A stretch of 64,000 nucleotides of DNA from Gnetum montanum (Eukaryota > Streptophyta > Gnetopsida > Gnetales > Gnetaceae). Position 1 is the stretch's first letter. Every line of letters starts with the position of its first letter. The stretch spans positions 386,391 through 450,390 of the forward strand of contig MNCI01009176.1 in the NCBI GenBank assembly GCA_015680685.1. Direction: 5' to 3'. Both the position numbers and the translations under genes were made by a program. Of this stretch, positions 13,285-25,757 are shown piece after piece. Under the pieces are notes generated by a model that saw only the letters and a program-made list of their open reading frames with translations, was not told where the DNA came from and did not search any database.

Positions 13285-13365
13285 GCCTTAATGATGAAAT
13301 GGTAGACACATGAGGCTCAAAATCTCATGCTAAGGAATTTGGAGGTTTGAGTCCTCTTCAAGGCA
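13285..13365 (+). pseudogene. trnL-CAA: Relic of plastid tRNA-Leu(CAA)
   Basis: The 81-base segment follows plastid trnL-CAA base for base with a handful of changes, mostly C-to-T or G-to-A. The anticodon loop ctcaaaa (anticodon CAA), the long variable arm and the 3' end cctcttcaaggca are kept. The acceptor stem has one mismatch (gccttAA against ttcaaggc) and the T-loop reads ttTga instead of ttCga. As a nuclear copy with a broken acceptor stem it is unlikely to function. Polymerase III could still read the internal boxes, but nothing shows that it does. Confidence 0.88.
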
Positions 13366-13749
13366 AACATAACATTTATTATTTTTGCTTCTATTATGAT
13401 AGGGAATGGACATAAATAAAAGGAGAAAATTTCCTTTTTTTTAATCAAAAATAAAGAAAGTATTACCACAATTCTCTATATATGATCCAATCCAACTCCT
13501 TTGAAGGCCTACCTACCTAGAACAATGAATTAGCTCATTATGGTTAATATGGAATATGCCCTATCTATAATTAAATATAGGACATATTTCCATGTAGAAA
13601 ATCAACCTAAAATATATATCTTTTCTATTTTTTACAATAAGTTAAAAATAAAAACTATTTTGTATATGTTTTTGTCTTCCATGATTGAAAGAATGTGGAA
13701 TTTCTCTTTAAGTTTTGGATCTATCTATTCTTTCTAAATAAGATATCTA

Positions 13750-16700
13750 AAATCCTATTGTAGAAGATAAGTGTTTAATTTTATTCATAAGAAGGCATTT
13801 AGTTGTTAACAATGTTTTTGTCATTTGATTCAATAACATTCTGTTAAAGAGGAAAAAAATTAATAAATATTAATAATTTTTGGATATATTATTATAAAGA
13901 AAAAGCTTATTTGATATTGAACAATTTTTTTCAAGAGATCTTTGGTGATTAATTACCAAGTCCTAGTGCTCACTCTAGTCCCATAAATTTTTAATCACCC
14001 AATGGTAATAAACAGCTAAAGGACTATCCATGTGTGCATGTAGAAATTAAGATTTCATATCCTTTCCTTGCATGCATTGTAAAGTATCAATAAGGGATTC
14101 CTCCCATTGAGAAATGAGAACGTCAACTTTATTTCTTTTGATTTTTCCTTTTATTCTTTTTGTTTTTTCTTCTAATTCTTTTTCTTCCTCTTCTAAATAA
14201 GAAAAAGAAAAGTTCTAGTTGATCATCGTGATGAATCTTCAAAAAATCATTTTTAAATGGAAAATTGGTGCTTTTTTTGGTTTGGTCTATTCTTATTAAA
14301 GAGGGATAGGTTCCAGTAGTATAAAACCTTTGCACTATTTCTTCATTAGAAAATAATTCTTAGTCTAAAAACAAAAAGTTTGTATTATTCTTGTGGATTA
14401 GGAAGGAATCCCAAATTAATTGTCTTCGACACAATAGCACAAGGTTATTATAAGATTGACATTGCTTTGATTTATATTATAACAAATATCTAGGTTAACT
14501 TCTAAATGGTCCCAAATACTCTTATAATGATAGATTTTCCAAATCCACCTGTAGTTTTTTGAGAGCCTTCTAGTACTTTCTATATTATAACATCACTTCC
14601 TTTCTTTGAAAGTTGAAGCTTGTAGACTTATGTTGGAGCATACAAATAGTATTTTCAACCTTTCATGAGAATCCATGTTTTTTGAAATAATTTGATCTGC
14701 TCCAATAATCCCAACTCATTAAGTGCTTATATATGTTCAAATCAATTATTACGAACAAAACTAAAATGCTAAACCCAAGGAAACAAAACCAACAATTCAT
14801 AGAATTCTTTATTGATTTGGAGTTGAGCATTTAGACATATTTTAGTAACTAGAGACAAAAACCCTATTTACATCATATATTGATGATTTCTTGTTTTATG
14901 TTGAAGAGCGAATAATGGGATTTTATTTTTATCAAACTTGTCTTGGCATATTCCTAACCACATAAACTTCACCAAAAGACTTTTTAAAAGATTATAAGCT
15001 AGAAGAAAATCATGTTCACCAAGTCTATTGAGAGGACTTCAATTCTCTTGAATTAGTTTCAATATCATCGACAAAGAATCCCAAGTGATTGATCCAATCA
15101 AGCAACCCAAAATATGGGAAAATATAATGACTTCTTTTATAGTTGTTTCGGCTATCGAAGGTCCTAAATATCATTTAGACAAATAATAAGAATTTGTCTC
15201 CCATAAATCCTTTGCCATAGATATAGGAGAGGATTTCTTTCTAAGCATAGTTTTTAGAATGGCCTTTCCTACCTTATAAGGAATTTTTTTGTAATGTTTT
15301 AGAATGAATACAATAACCTGATCTATACATTACAGACCTCAAGTTTGTTTATAAAGAGATAATTGGATTGTATTGGTATCTATAATGGATTATTCTTGCA
15401 AACAACTAATCCCTATGGCTTAATTGACAAGTCTTCTAGGTCTTGTGTTGTATAACATACACTTCTAGAATCAAAATTATAGACATAGAACAATTCCTTT
15501 TTCAAGTCAAAACCCTTCATACGTAAGAGAATGGAAGTTTTTTTCTCATTGGGGGATAATAAGTGCTCAAATATTGATGAATTGACCAAATTGATTTGGA
15601 GTCATCAGATTTGGATTTGCTTTTTTAGGAATATGAGTCAAAGCAATAAAAATAATATTTCTTCTACTAATAAAAATGTTCTCATTACAGCTATCAATAT
15701 GATTCAATAAGTGATGAAGAAACACCTTCTTCTTGATGAAGATATCCCTCTTAATGGTAGTGGTACAATAATATTATTCCAATTCATGAATGCCCAAGAT
15801 CCATATTACATAAGGAGCAATGATCTCTGCCATTGTCAAAGTCCAAAGGATTTGGAAGAAAGTTTTCCAACTAGCAAAGAACCATTCTAGATTGATTTTT
15901 ATCAAAGGAACATAAGATTGATTAGTTTTCTTGGGACATGTCAATAAAATCCCTTTGGAAAGGGATGATCTTAAGAAGAAAGGAGTCTTTCTAGCTTTAA
16001 AGTTACTTTTTTATTAGAATTGGCAATGTTCTAATAAAAAGCAAAAAAGGCCTATTTTTTCTGAACAAAATGGATTAAACCTATAATGCATTATATCTTT
16101 TTAAAAAATGTTAATTAAATATCATAAATACATAAGCCTTGACTCTTCACTGGTTTGATAAACTTCAAAGTCAAAATGTGTGTAGGTCAATTTTGATTCA
16201 ATTTGGAAGAGATCTTTTTCTATTCTTAGAAGAAAAAGTAGATCAAGTGTTTATTTCTTCTTCTCATTATTATTATTATTAGAATTTGAATTCTTATCAT
16301 CCTTTGATGAAGATCTTGATGAAAAGAAAGACAAAAAAGTCAAGGAAGAGTTTTGTTTTTTGATTACAAAGTTAGACATTGTCATAGATCAATTAAATGT
16401 GCATGGATTCTTCTTATGGCTTTTTAGTATAGCAAAATAACTCATTCTAAGCCTCAATAACCAATACCATTTTTGGGGGTTTGAGAAAAAGTAAACAATT
16501 TTCTTTAGAATTCTAAAGGTGAACTAAAAAGTAAACTCCTCTTCATATTATAAGCATCCAACCACTTCTAACTTTGTTCATCCTTCTTTGTCAAATTAGT
16601 AAAATAAAAAATCACAAATTTGAGATTTAAGAAAAATAGAATCATCATCATTGGTACAACTGAATATTTGTTTATTCCAATCTAGTATTTCCAAAAAATC

Positions 16701-18640
16701 TCTAGGTATTCGTAACTATTAGAAATATCAATAATACCCAAGTGTGAACTAGTGCTAGTAGTTCACTAAGTCTAGTATTATCAAATTGATAGGTTTTTCC
16801 CAATCCAATATTTCTAAAAAATTCTTTGGGTACTTGCTATATCTTTTTATTTCTATCCACCATTATCATAGCAAAGCTAGATCCAAATGTAGCTCAGACT
16901 AGAGAAAATTAAATTGTATCAATAAAGAAGTCTAGTCTACTATAAGAAAACAACAAAAAAAATATGGAAAAATGGAAAACATAAGAACAAACCATAAGAT
17001 AACGAACCAAAAATCCCATATTCCTCCTAGCTAATCACAAAAGTTCCCATATTGACCTTTTTCACATCAAGTTCATTGAACATAAATTGCTCAAAACATA
17101 TCAACCAAGGAACCAACTCATTTATAAGCAAGATCCAAAATTAAAGTCAAAGTCAAATTCTTCACCAAATCCATTGGAATTTCAATTGTAGAATGAACCA
17201 TAATTCATGAGAAAGTACTTGCAAGATAATCAATTTATACCTAATATCTTGCCAAATAAATGCAACTCAATTGTAGCTATATAGCAATATATTAGGAAAA
17301 GTTTCAAAAAGTGTATCCCCAAAGTATTTCCACCATTCAAAAGTAAAAAACCATGGCATATATAATCTATTTGGAAAAATGGATATTAATCCTATATATC
17401 TCGTGTTTCTTAGCAAGTTCTTGGGAAAAATATGGTGAATGAAATGAGAAAATTTGTTGTTTCTCTTTCCATAAATTCCAAATCTTATTTATTGTTTTCT
17501 TTTTTGTTATGTTTTGAACACTCTTTTTTAAATTAAAATTTTCAACCAGGTCTAGAATTAGATGAAGCATTTTTTGGTTCTTATTCAAAAAAATTTCTGA
17601 AAGTAAAATCATCTTGATAAGATTTAGCTTAAATCAAATTCAAGGTTGAATTGACATTTTTCAGATACTACTCAGGATTATTTTCTTAAAAAAAGATCTA
17701 TGGAAGTTTTCTAAATTGACTATTTGCAATCTTGTTAAAAGTATTGTAGAAATCTCTTTGACCAAGGAGATATCTTTCTTGTCACAAACATATGGATTCC
17801 ATTGAGTTAATAACTTGGACAAGTGATAATTATATATTAATACCTACTTTTTTCACCACTTATGTTAGATACTTGTGACTCTATGAGTGAAATAGCTTCT
17901 TTCTCTAAGTGAACGAGTCTTATTTTACTAAGTGGTAAAGGAAACAGATTGTTGTGGATGAGCAAAAGTTGAAATAATTGTGCATATGTAAGATTCTTTT
18001 TACTAGGAATTCTTGCCTCTATATAAGAAGATAATTTGTTCTTATAATTAGACTTGGATGAAGGATGCTAAAAATAATTGAAAAACTGGAGTGTGTTTGC
18101 TTTGTTAAAAGCAACTCTTATTGAGATTTGATTTGGGTTTTACACAATTCAACCAATTATCGTGATCATTATATATCATTGAAAAATCCACATTATTTGA
18201 CAATTCCATGTACTTGTTTTCATGATCAAAAACATATATAATCTATATATGATTCAGTATCTCATTCTAAACAAATTGTGCTATTGTTCTTTCATTAATC
18301 CTCAAGACTTGTTGCCTTGTTATCCAACCACTAGATTTTGGCTTTAATGATTTAAATAAGAAATCCTCTAAACCACCACTATAGACTATTTCAGTCTTAG
18401 GGCCACACAGAGAAAAGAAAATATTCAAATCTAAAATGAGTTTCTCAATAAAAATAAGAAATGTCAATATTGTTCTATAAGTTTTCAGTTTGATATTATA
18501 AAAATTCCACTTAAGTTTTTTGTTAGCTATATGTCCAAGGTACATACAACAATATAGTTTTGGTTCCAACAATCCTAATTTTTTATGAGTTCTAAAGATA
18601 ACCTTTATTATTTCAAGTTCCAATGCCGCCAACCCCTACA
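13750..18640 (-). pseudogene. ycf2: Decayed plastid ycf2 (C-terminal three fifths)
   Basis: Ycf2 is a large plastid AAA-type ATPase linked to protein import. Several patches are recognisable on the minus strand. At 18267-18632, FIEKLILDLN is followed by LKPK and INERTIA; just below 18267 comes FSMIYNDHDNWLNCVKP, matching the conserved Ycf2 DQDNWLNPVKP block. Near 14400-14340, QLIWDSFLI, a shifted REL and FSNEEIVQRF match the Ycf2 C-terminal QFIWDP / HRELFADEEM region. The last similarity, close to the Ycf2 C-terminus, is around 13775-13870. The frame at 14129-14335 ends in a Lys/Arg-rich run. Stops and shifts are frequent. The length fits about 1,400 residues plus insertions. Confidence 0.85.
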
Positions 18641-18714
18641 CCAAATATCATATTTTATTATGCAGGAAATGTTGCTCAAAGTCAAAGTATATACTCAAAA
18701 AAAAGTTGAAATAA

Positions 18715-18800
18715 TTTTTTTCAAGGTAGGGAAAGCACGGCTCATATGCTTTGCACCCTAGGATACTAAGTTCGAAGCCTTGAGGCATGTTCCAAGAGTA
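18715..18800 (+). repeat. tRNA-like module, possible SINE head
   Basis: The stretch has a B-box-like agttcgaagcct and a paired outline (ggctcatatgctttgcaccc...) typical of tRNA-derived SINE heads. It sits between the plastid insertion and the promoter of the CCCH-KH gene. No clear A-box or tail can be defined, so this is tentative. Confidence 0.3.
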
Positions 18801-18849
18801 TTTTTAAGAAAAAAATAAAAAGTCTTCTTTAAGTATGGAGGCGTTAGTT

Positions 18850-19315
18850 CAGAGGCACGTACGGGTAAATTACCATTTGATACACTATTTTTGTTTTGGG
18901 AACCTAGGGCGTGCGATTCATTTTTGGGAACCGAGGATTACCGAGCAAAAGATTATGGCCCAAAAAGCCAAATCTGGGTTATAAGAGTCCGCGGCCTGTA
19001 TTTAGTTAGATTTACAACAGCTCTCACGTACGTTACGCTACTTGGCCAATAAGAAAAAGGTAGCGGCGGAGTTGGAGTTGAAGGTGAAGGTGAAGCTGAA
19101 GAGGTAGAGATCTGTCTGATGTGTTATTAGGGTAAGCAAGCTTGTACCGTCTTGCTTTGGTGACTATTAGCAGTACACAACAGCGGCCAGCGCTACTACT
19201 GAACCAGTTTTTGGTCTTTGCTTGCTTCAGCTACTTGGGTTTAAGCATCCATCTTCTTTTCCTGCAGCTTTGCCTGAGCTAGGGTTTGGTTGGTCGAGGT
19301 GCTAGGGGTTAAGGC
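18850..19315 (+). promoter_or_regulatory. Probable promoter and 5' UTR of the CCCH-KH gene
   Basis: This stretch is clearly richer in G and C than the flanking AT-rich DNA, as expected for a plant promoter and leader. It contains a gaaggtgaaggtgaagctgaag purine repeat (about 19079-19100), common in plant 5' UTRs. No TATA box can be singled out with confidence. The first ATG in frame with the protein is at 19316. Confidence 0.45.
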
Positions 19316-22254
19316 ATGGAGCCTTTTGTGCATGCTCGCAAGAAGGCAAAACCCGACACATTCGCGGCTGACAATGGTAGATTTCTTGAATCTCATAAGT
19401 CCTGTGCGTTTTTACATCGGGATGTATTTGTTCAAACCCGGCCTTCTTTTCCTTTCTTAGGTTTCTGTTTCGCTTAGTTTTGTTGTTTTTTCTGTCACGT
19501 CTGTTCGCTAGTAGATGCAGCGATTTAAGGGTTTGTTTTTCTTCCTGTTATTTTATGTAGGTTCAAAATGTTCGATCTGGATTTTGTACTTTCGTTCTTT
19601 TATATCCGATGTTGTTCGCTGGTTTTTATGGAAGTTGGTTTGAAAGCCGCAGGAATACGCTGTGCGTCGATCGTTTTAGGCATTTTATTTATTTGTTTGT
19701 TTTAGGCTTCACTTGATTTATTTCTATGTAGTCCTTTCTTTTGAAAAATGTAAGTTTTTCCTGTTACGTGTTTTGGGGTTGCACACTTTACCTGTTTATT
19801 TAAATATTCAATGGAGGTTTGCGTTTCTCAATAATGTTTGAGTAAATTTTTCAGTTTGTTGTCGTCAATGGGGTTGATTTGCTTAAATATCAGGCAAATT
19901 TGTGCGGGCAGGTTCCTTTTTGTTGACACCTAACTGGAAATTAAATGGTCTCTAACTATTGTTAGAGATATGTAAATAATTCGGAAGGTGCAACACAAGT
20001 ATGAATTATGTTCATCTATTATAAAAATTCAAAGAAAGGTTCACTATATGAGCAAATTTAATCACAGCATAAACTAGGCTATATTATGGGTGGTATTGAA
20101 AAGTCACTTAATTTTGCAATTTACTGTGATACAAAACGTTTCCAACAGTTGAAGTAGCAAAAATCTACAATCATCTATTTGCTCATATTTAACATTTTTG
20201 AGATATCTTATCTAAATAAATTATTTGATTAATATCTATTAGAGCTAAGAACTAAAAAAATATCTATAATTGAATTAATTGAAGAAATTAATGTTCTTGA
20301 ACAGAAAAGGAGACGATATCATCTGCATTAGCAAGCAAATCCAAGGCATGCACCAAGTTTTTCAGGTTGTAAGCTAAACCTATTGTAACAAATTCTAGAA
20401 TTAATAAAAGTTGAATTGTTTTTAATTAAATAATTGAATAATTGTTTCTGCCTAAAAGTTTTATTGGTATGAAGTGGTTATTTAAAGTGAAACTGAATTT
20501 ATTATTAACCTTTCAATATTGAAATACAGGGTTTAATAATTCTTGTCTGAATTTTATCCAAAAAGAAACTAGGAACATAGTTACAGTGTAATATAGGTTA
20601 ACAAAAGTGTTGGTGATGCCAGTCCAATCAAAGAACTGTAAATTATGAGCAGCAGCATGACAGGGTACATGGATTCTAAATGTTCAATCTGCGGTGCATT
20701 TTTGCGATTAACTGGCTGATATGTTGTCAACTTTGACTATAACTGTTAATCATGTATGAAGATTTCATCCTTGAAAGGTATCTTTAATTATCAATTTACA
20801 CGAGATGATACTTGTTTTTGTTATGATTGATCCAGGAGATCCGACATAACTTGCAAGTTTTGACAAATATCAATGGAGAGGCTAATTTTAACAGCACTGA
20901 TAATTAGCGCTACATCATACTCAGATTTGAAATATTGAATGATAAATGAGGCCTAGATTTTCGAAGTGGGTGCGTGGGCCCTTATTTCCGAATAGGTTAA
21001 TATTATGGTAAACCAATAAAAATGTGTACGACCTATGTAACAGTCTATCATCTATTTTTATGTTTTTGGAATATTAGTTATAGATAAACAACTCTACAAC
21101 GGTCTCAGACTTTTCATCTGCCATCTTCATGTGCATGGCCTATGGTAGGGGTGGCTGTGATTTTCTGCTGAACGTTTCAACTGACGATGCACTGTTATTT
21201 GTTTGGGAATTTTAGTAGTTTTCCAGTGTTTGGTTTGTAATTGTTGCCCGTTGATGGTCCCATTCCGTGTATTTTTCTTCGTTAGTACAGATTTTCTCTC
21301 CTTTTTAATGCTAGAACATTAGCATTATTTATACGGTGGGTTTTTAATGGAGGAATGTGGCGTTCTTTTCGTTGGTATATTTAGTTTTTATAATCTGAAT
21401 TGCCAAAACTTGTTTGTTTTCCAAAGAATTACTATCTTGCAGTGTAGGATATAGTTTGTTAGAAATAAATGTTGTTTTCTGTAACATGCAGTACCTCTGG
21501 CTGTCCTTATGGGGAAGGATGCCATTTCCTTCACTATATCCCTGGAGGAGTACCTACAATAGGCAATGCAATCAGTGCCCCCTTGAAGAAACCTGGGTTT
21601 TATTCAAGTGAGGCTCCTCCTGCACCTAATTTCAAGACCAAACTTTGCACTAACTATGCCACCCCAGAAGGATGTCGCTTTGCAGATAAATGTCATTTTG
21701 CACATGGGGAGAAGGAGCTCGGCAAACCAACTACATTCCCACGGGACATCAGGGAGGAGAGATTTCCAAGCCATTATGGCACTAGAATGTCTTCCGCTGG
21801 TCTTGATTCAAAGCTTACTCATCTTGGCTATGGAGAGCCGACACCTCTTGGTATGGCAGCAGCAGCCAAGTTTGGTGAATCTGCAACTGCAAAGATACCT
21901 GTTGATGCATCTCTTGTTGGTGCCATTATAGGAAAGCGTGGTTCAAACACTCAGTATATCTCTCAGGTTACTGGAGTTACTTTGGCTATAAACGAGGATG
22001 GGTCTGATCCTACCAAAAAAGTGATTGAGCTAACAGGAAATTTTGATCAAATCAAGGAAGCAAGTGCAATGGTGAAGCAATTGATCATGACCTCCAGCAG
22101 GGTGACAACTGCAAAGCAACCTGGATTTATAACAAACAACTACAAAACCAAATTATGTGAGAACTATGCGCAGGGTACCTGCACCTTTGGAGAACGCTGT
22201 CATTTTGCACATGGTGCCAGTGAGTTACGTGCTGATCTTCAAAAGCGTACTTGA
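19316..22254 (+). CDS. Plant CCCH-type zinc finger protein with a central KH domain (three exons)
   Basis: Proposed exons are 19316-19376, 20305-20365 and 21492-22254 (stop TGA). Introns start gt and end ag, and phases 1 and 2 agree, giving 294 residues. Joining exons 2 and 3 completes the first finger. Finger 1 is C36-x8-C-x5-C-x3-H55 (CTKFFSTSGCPYGEGCHFLH). Finger 2 is C93-H112, also C-x8-C-x5-C-x3-H. A KH domain spans about 173-240 with the GxxG loop GKRG at 188-191. Finger 3 is C263-x7-C-x5-C-x3-H281. This architecture matches the plant CCCH-KH family (for example Arabidopsis At3g12130 and At5g06770). The family binds RNA; the specific targets are unknown. The N-terminus is short and basic (ARKKAKP). 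Exon 1 is assigned by phase and homology, so it is the least certain. There are no breaks; it appears functional. Confidence 0.9.
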
Positions 22255-22385
22255 TTGAAAGTTTTGCATGAGGCAAAATCTGTTTTACTTTTGTGTATCA
22301 TGAATGAAGTTCTGAGTTGAGAATTATAGTTTAATGGAAGGCTAAGTTAACGGCGTTACTGTTTTTTGGTTTGAACTTTAGACAG

Positions 22386-22453
22386 CTATTCCTCCTTCTG
22401 GTAAGGATTCAGACCATGGTTCTGACAAAGAGGACGAATTTCCTCAAACTTGA
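22386..22453 (+). other. Possible alternative terminal exon of the CCCH-KH gene
   Basis: A reading frame with a coding look, IPPSGKDSDHGSDKEDEF plus three residues, ends at TGA 22451-22453. It follows an acceptor-like pyrimidine-rich stretch ending gacag at 22385. A possible donor (c|gtactt) at 22246/22247 in exon 3 has the matching phase. Using this 139-base intron would replace the last residues of the main form with an acidic Ser/Asp tail. Splicing here is an inference. Confidence 0.4.
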
Positions 22454-23900
22454 TAGTGAATTGGATTTTTGTTACAGATTAAACTTTTTAAAATTTCTTT
22501 TAATTGTTATGTGTTCTTAGTATGTAAAGTGATTATAATGCGCATTTAGAACTTCTTCTATGCTGCTTTTATACCACCTTATTCCAGCTGTTCTGTTTAG
22601 TAGGAACTTGCGGTAGTTCTCATCTCTGAGTGTGTAGGATTTACAATGTCAAATTTGTTACGGTGGCATGAAAAAGATCAGACCAATAAGCATCATCCTG
22701 ATACATCGCGTTGTAGCAGATTGTCTATTTTGTAGTGTTCACAAAAATTAAAGTCTTCGTTTTAATCGTTGTTATTCAAACCTGAGCCTAGCTAAAATGG
22801 ACTTACAGCATGTCTCTAGTTATTTTGTAGATCTAGCATGTTAGTTATTATCTTGCAGATATAGCTGTTTTTGATCTAGTTAAAGTCATTTCAGGATGGC
22901 CGAACCCTTTTTAAATTTAACATTTTGTTTAGTTCTTGGTGTATTAAAGTTATTGTCTGGTTGAGAGTTGGGGGATATGTATGGGCTTTGGGAATTCCTT
23001 TTTAGCTTATGCCCGTTGTTTCGTATCGACATTCATTAGGTTCGTCGTGGAACTCATGATATACAAGAACAGAGTCAACAGGCAGGCTTTCGGTGCGTGT
23101 TGAAAGTCGTGTGGAAGTTTACCTCTGTTAAACGACCTGCTACATATTTATTCGATTTCCTCTAACGAGTTTTAGTTAGAGGTAGGGTTCTCTATCAACC
23201 GTTCTCAAGTTGTAAAGCAAAGTATTTTTTTTTTTTTAAGTAATAGAAGAGGGTGTCAGCCATGTCGTTGCAACCAATTTGTAGCTTCAAGCATATCATG
23301 GCCAGGGTGTGAATGGTCTGAATTTGACAGGCATCCGATGATGTGCGGTTAGAAACTTTATCCAAGAAAAGGAAACGATCTAATATTTTTTTCTGAATCT
23401 ACATTGAATATTTTGTTACCAAAGTATCTAACTCGTTTAGAAGCTCGTCTTCTCCTACAGTATATCTTAGATATTACGCGCATGCATGCACATTCTATTG
23501 TATTTTTTGGCTGGTACTAAAAGCTGGAGATTTTAATTTTGCCTATATCTTACAGGAAAAATTATAAAAATAGGTAACGAAGGCCTACATATTTTACACT
23601 TATCATGGTGAAAGATGCAGCTGGTTGTTGCTACATATTTTATAGGCCCAAAGGCCTATTAATGTTGTATTTGGCTAGAGTTTTGCGTAAAATTAAATAA
23701 TGTCATGTTGGGTGGAGTTTGTTCAATATGGTTATAATGCTGGGTTAAGAGATGAACTTTCTGATAGCTAGAGTTTGTTCAAAATTAAATAATTATGGTC
23801 ATAATTTTAAGTTAAGAGATGAACTTTTTTTGGGAATTATTATGAGTATGTAATGGTAACAATGCACAAGGAATGTGAGGGTGGTTTGTGGCAAGATGGA
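22454..23900. other. Downstream region of the CCCH-KH gene, no gene seen
   Basis: The first few hundred bases are probably 3' UTR. Beyond that I see no long frame, RNA gene or transposon domain. A T-run at 23225-23238 and an alternating gcgcatgcatgcac stretch at 23477-23491 are the only low-complexity points. Confidence 0.4.
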
Positions 23901-24094
23901 TGGGTTATTATGGTAGGCTTTCAAAATAAAAAAAATTTATAAAAAACTAACAAAGATATGTTGGATATGCTAGTTCTAAGCCAAAATAACTAGATTGTAT
24001 TATTTCATAGCTTCAAAACACTAATAAAACCATTGACTTCATGACTTTAAAACATGGATAAAAAGACTAAGAAAGAAGGCTTAATCGTTATGGG

Positions 24095-24290
24095 TTTTAA
24101 TATTGGTTTTTACCCATAAAAAGCCTCCCCTATGGGGTAGGAAAAAGAATATTGGTTTTCACTTATAAAAAACCTCCCTTATGGGGTAGGAAAAAGATCA
24201 ATGCCAATATTGGTTTACCCTTTGCAACAAACATTGAAAAATCTTCCATAGGGTAGCAAAAGGATCAAGTGGGGTAGGAAAAGGATCAAG
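24095..24290. repeat. Imperfect tandem repeat with catccc/tatggggtaggaaaaag units
   Basis: The words 'cctatggggtaggaaaaaga' (24130) and 'ttatggggtaggaaaaagat' (24179) recur with about 50-base spacing, followed by weaker copies to 24290. They lie just past the end of the LINE relic on its minus strand and could be part of its 3' UTR. Confidence 0.45.
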
Positions 24291-24479
24291 TCTTGCACTT
24301 TGTCAAAGTGCCTTTTTTGGGTTTTTACTTTCACCAAGAGGCTTACTATAAATTAAAATAAACCAAAAAGTAGTTTGAATTACTAATATTAGAAAATTAG
24401 AAACCTTCTAGAAGAAAGTGAGGAATAGTGTAAGGAGCATCCTTTTATGCACATAAGGAAGAAAAGAGAGAATTGATAT

Positions 24480-25380
24480 AGGGTACTTCCTGCTCATACC
24501 ATGAACTTGAAATAAAAAGTTCATAAAAATATTCAAACTTCATTTCAAAATTGAAGCTTTGCATTATAGAATGTCCTTGTAAATCACATCACATTTGTGC
24601 TTCCAAGTGCAAAATAAGACATTAAGCTTAAGCATATTCCAAGAAATATTAGAAGTGCCATTATTTATTCTCTCTGCACAAATGGTATAAGTAGAAGAAT
24701 TTTGGAATTTTGAAATCTAGGAATTGAAAAATACCATTACCAAGCTTGTTGGGCAAAAGGACAATAAACAAAAACATGTTCCATAGAGTTTTCATGAGAG
24801 TAGATTGGACAATCTGGATTATCAAAACCAAGAAGTGACAATTGATAACCAATAGGAAGGGCTGAACCCTTTGTTTCTATAAGTTCTTAAACCTTTGTAT
24901 TCAATCATTTTCAATATCTTGAGTGTTCCATTGACAATTAAGGATATCAAAAGGAGCTTTCTCTCTATCAAACCACTATTGACCTTTTGCAATGAAAAAA
25001 TGAACCATTTTAACATCATTATCAAACTAAATTTTCCCAAAAATAAGTTGAGAAGATCTTGAGAAAATCATCAAACACCTATCATGAAGAGTCTAAAAAG
25101 AGCCTTATCTATTTTATTTAAATTAAATTTAGCTTGAAATTTTTCCCATTCTAGTAGCACAAGAGAGGTTGCGAAGAATTCTTTTATGATTAAATTTAAT
25201 CTTTTTTAGGTGAGAATCATACATAGCTAAAGCACCAATATTTCTACAACAAGAAGCCCACCAGATAGACATCCATTTAATGGAATCCCATAAATATTGC
25301 AAATGGTGCCATTGCAAATAAGAAGTGATCTATTGCTAAGCTATCCAAATCCATTGAAGCACAACTAGTCCTTCAATTTT
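24480..25380 (-). mobile_element. LINE (non-LTR retrotransposon) C-terminal relic
   Basis: In a frame just off 24661-24852 the minus strand reads NPDCPIYSHENSMEHVFVYC followed by PFAQQAW. This is the zinc-binding domain at the C-terminus of plant LINE reverse transcriptases (zf-RVT: C..C..H.F..CPFA..W). Upstream, 24822-25040 contains HFFIAKGQQWFDREKAPFD-type sequence and 25129-25317 has WWASCCRNIGAL. Frames are broken and the catalytic RT is absent, so only the 3' end was inserted or kept, as is common for LINEs. No poly(A) tail or target duplication was identified. Confidence 0.65.
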
Positions 25381-25419
25381 AATTTTGGTAGAAGTAATAA
25401 CCTAATTTTCTCATTGAGT

Positions 25420-25757
25420 ATTTGATAAAATCATATTAGTCATGTAATGTGATATCATATCTACGATATCGTAGCTCTGCATATGTCATCATAGATACGA
25501 TGTAGTGGATCATGGTCATCATTATAAATACCAACCCATCGTTGCATCATTGGAATAACTTTCATTCAACCCTTAGCAAAATTTTTGCACTTTCTTTCTA
25601 TGAGTTACACTTAGAGTTAGAGTTAGAAGTGAATGCCTATGGTGTGGTAATTAATAGTTGTATGGAGTCTTTATTCGAATGGATTGTACCTAGACATAAT
25701 TCATGTAGCATCTCACTTTGTTTACTTTTATTGTCTAATGTTTACTTTGATTAAGTT
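25420..25757 (+). repeat. Left part of the 5' LTR of element D
   Basis: Contains gatatcatatctacgatatc (about 25451-25470), a TATA-like ttataaata (25523) and the tctttattcgaa block (25668). The sequence is similar to the LTR fragment at 59310-59841 and continues beyond the insertion at 33067. The last five bases (25753-25757, aagtt) are one copy of the target duplication of C. The left border of the LTR is not resolved. Confidence 0.7.

Larger units (their letters stand above)
13150..18640. other. Nuclear plastid DNA insertion (NUPT) with trnL-CAA and ycf2 relics
   Basis: A trnL-CAA relic on the plus strand (13285-13365) is followed by ycf2 on the minus strand (about 13750-18640). This convergent order and short spacing are those of plastid genomes. 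Both genes are eroded: ycf2 has many stops and shifts, and the tRNA has stem and loop changes. The insertion is therefore old, not contamination with plastid DNA. The right border is near 18640, where the ycf2 similarity ends at about the second fifth of the protein. The left border may lie further left, up to 11821. Confidence 0.85.

Noticed and set aside
13285-13365. Functional nuclear tRNA-Leu gene
   Set aside because: It matches plastid trnL-CAA, lies beside decayed ycf2, and has an acceptor-stem mismatch and T-loop change.
18267-18632. Novel 121-residue gene
   Set aside because: Its sequence and the bases after its stop follow plastid Ycf2.
20650-20720. Possible coding exon with Cys residues in intron 2 of the CCCH-KH gene
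   Set aside because: The exon at 20305-20365 restores finger 1 exactly with correct phase; this stretch has no fitting splice sites.
21608-21931. Open frame overlapping exon 3 of the CCCH-KH gene
   Set aside because: It is another frame of the coding exon and has no domain.
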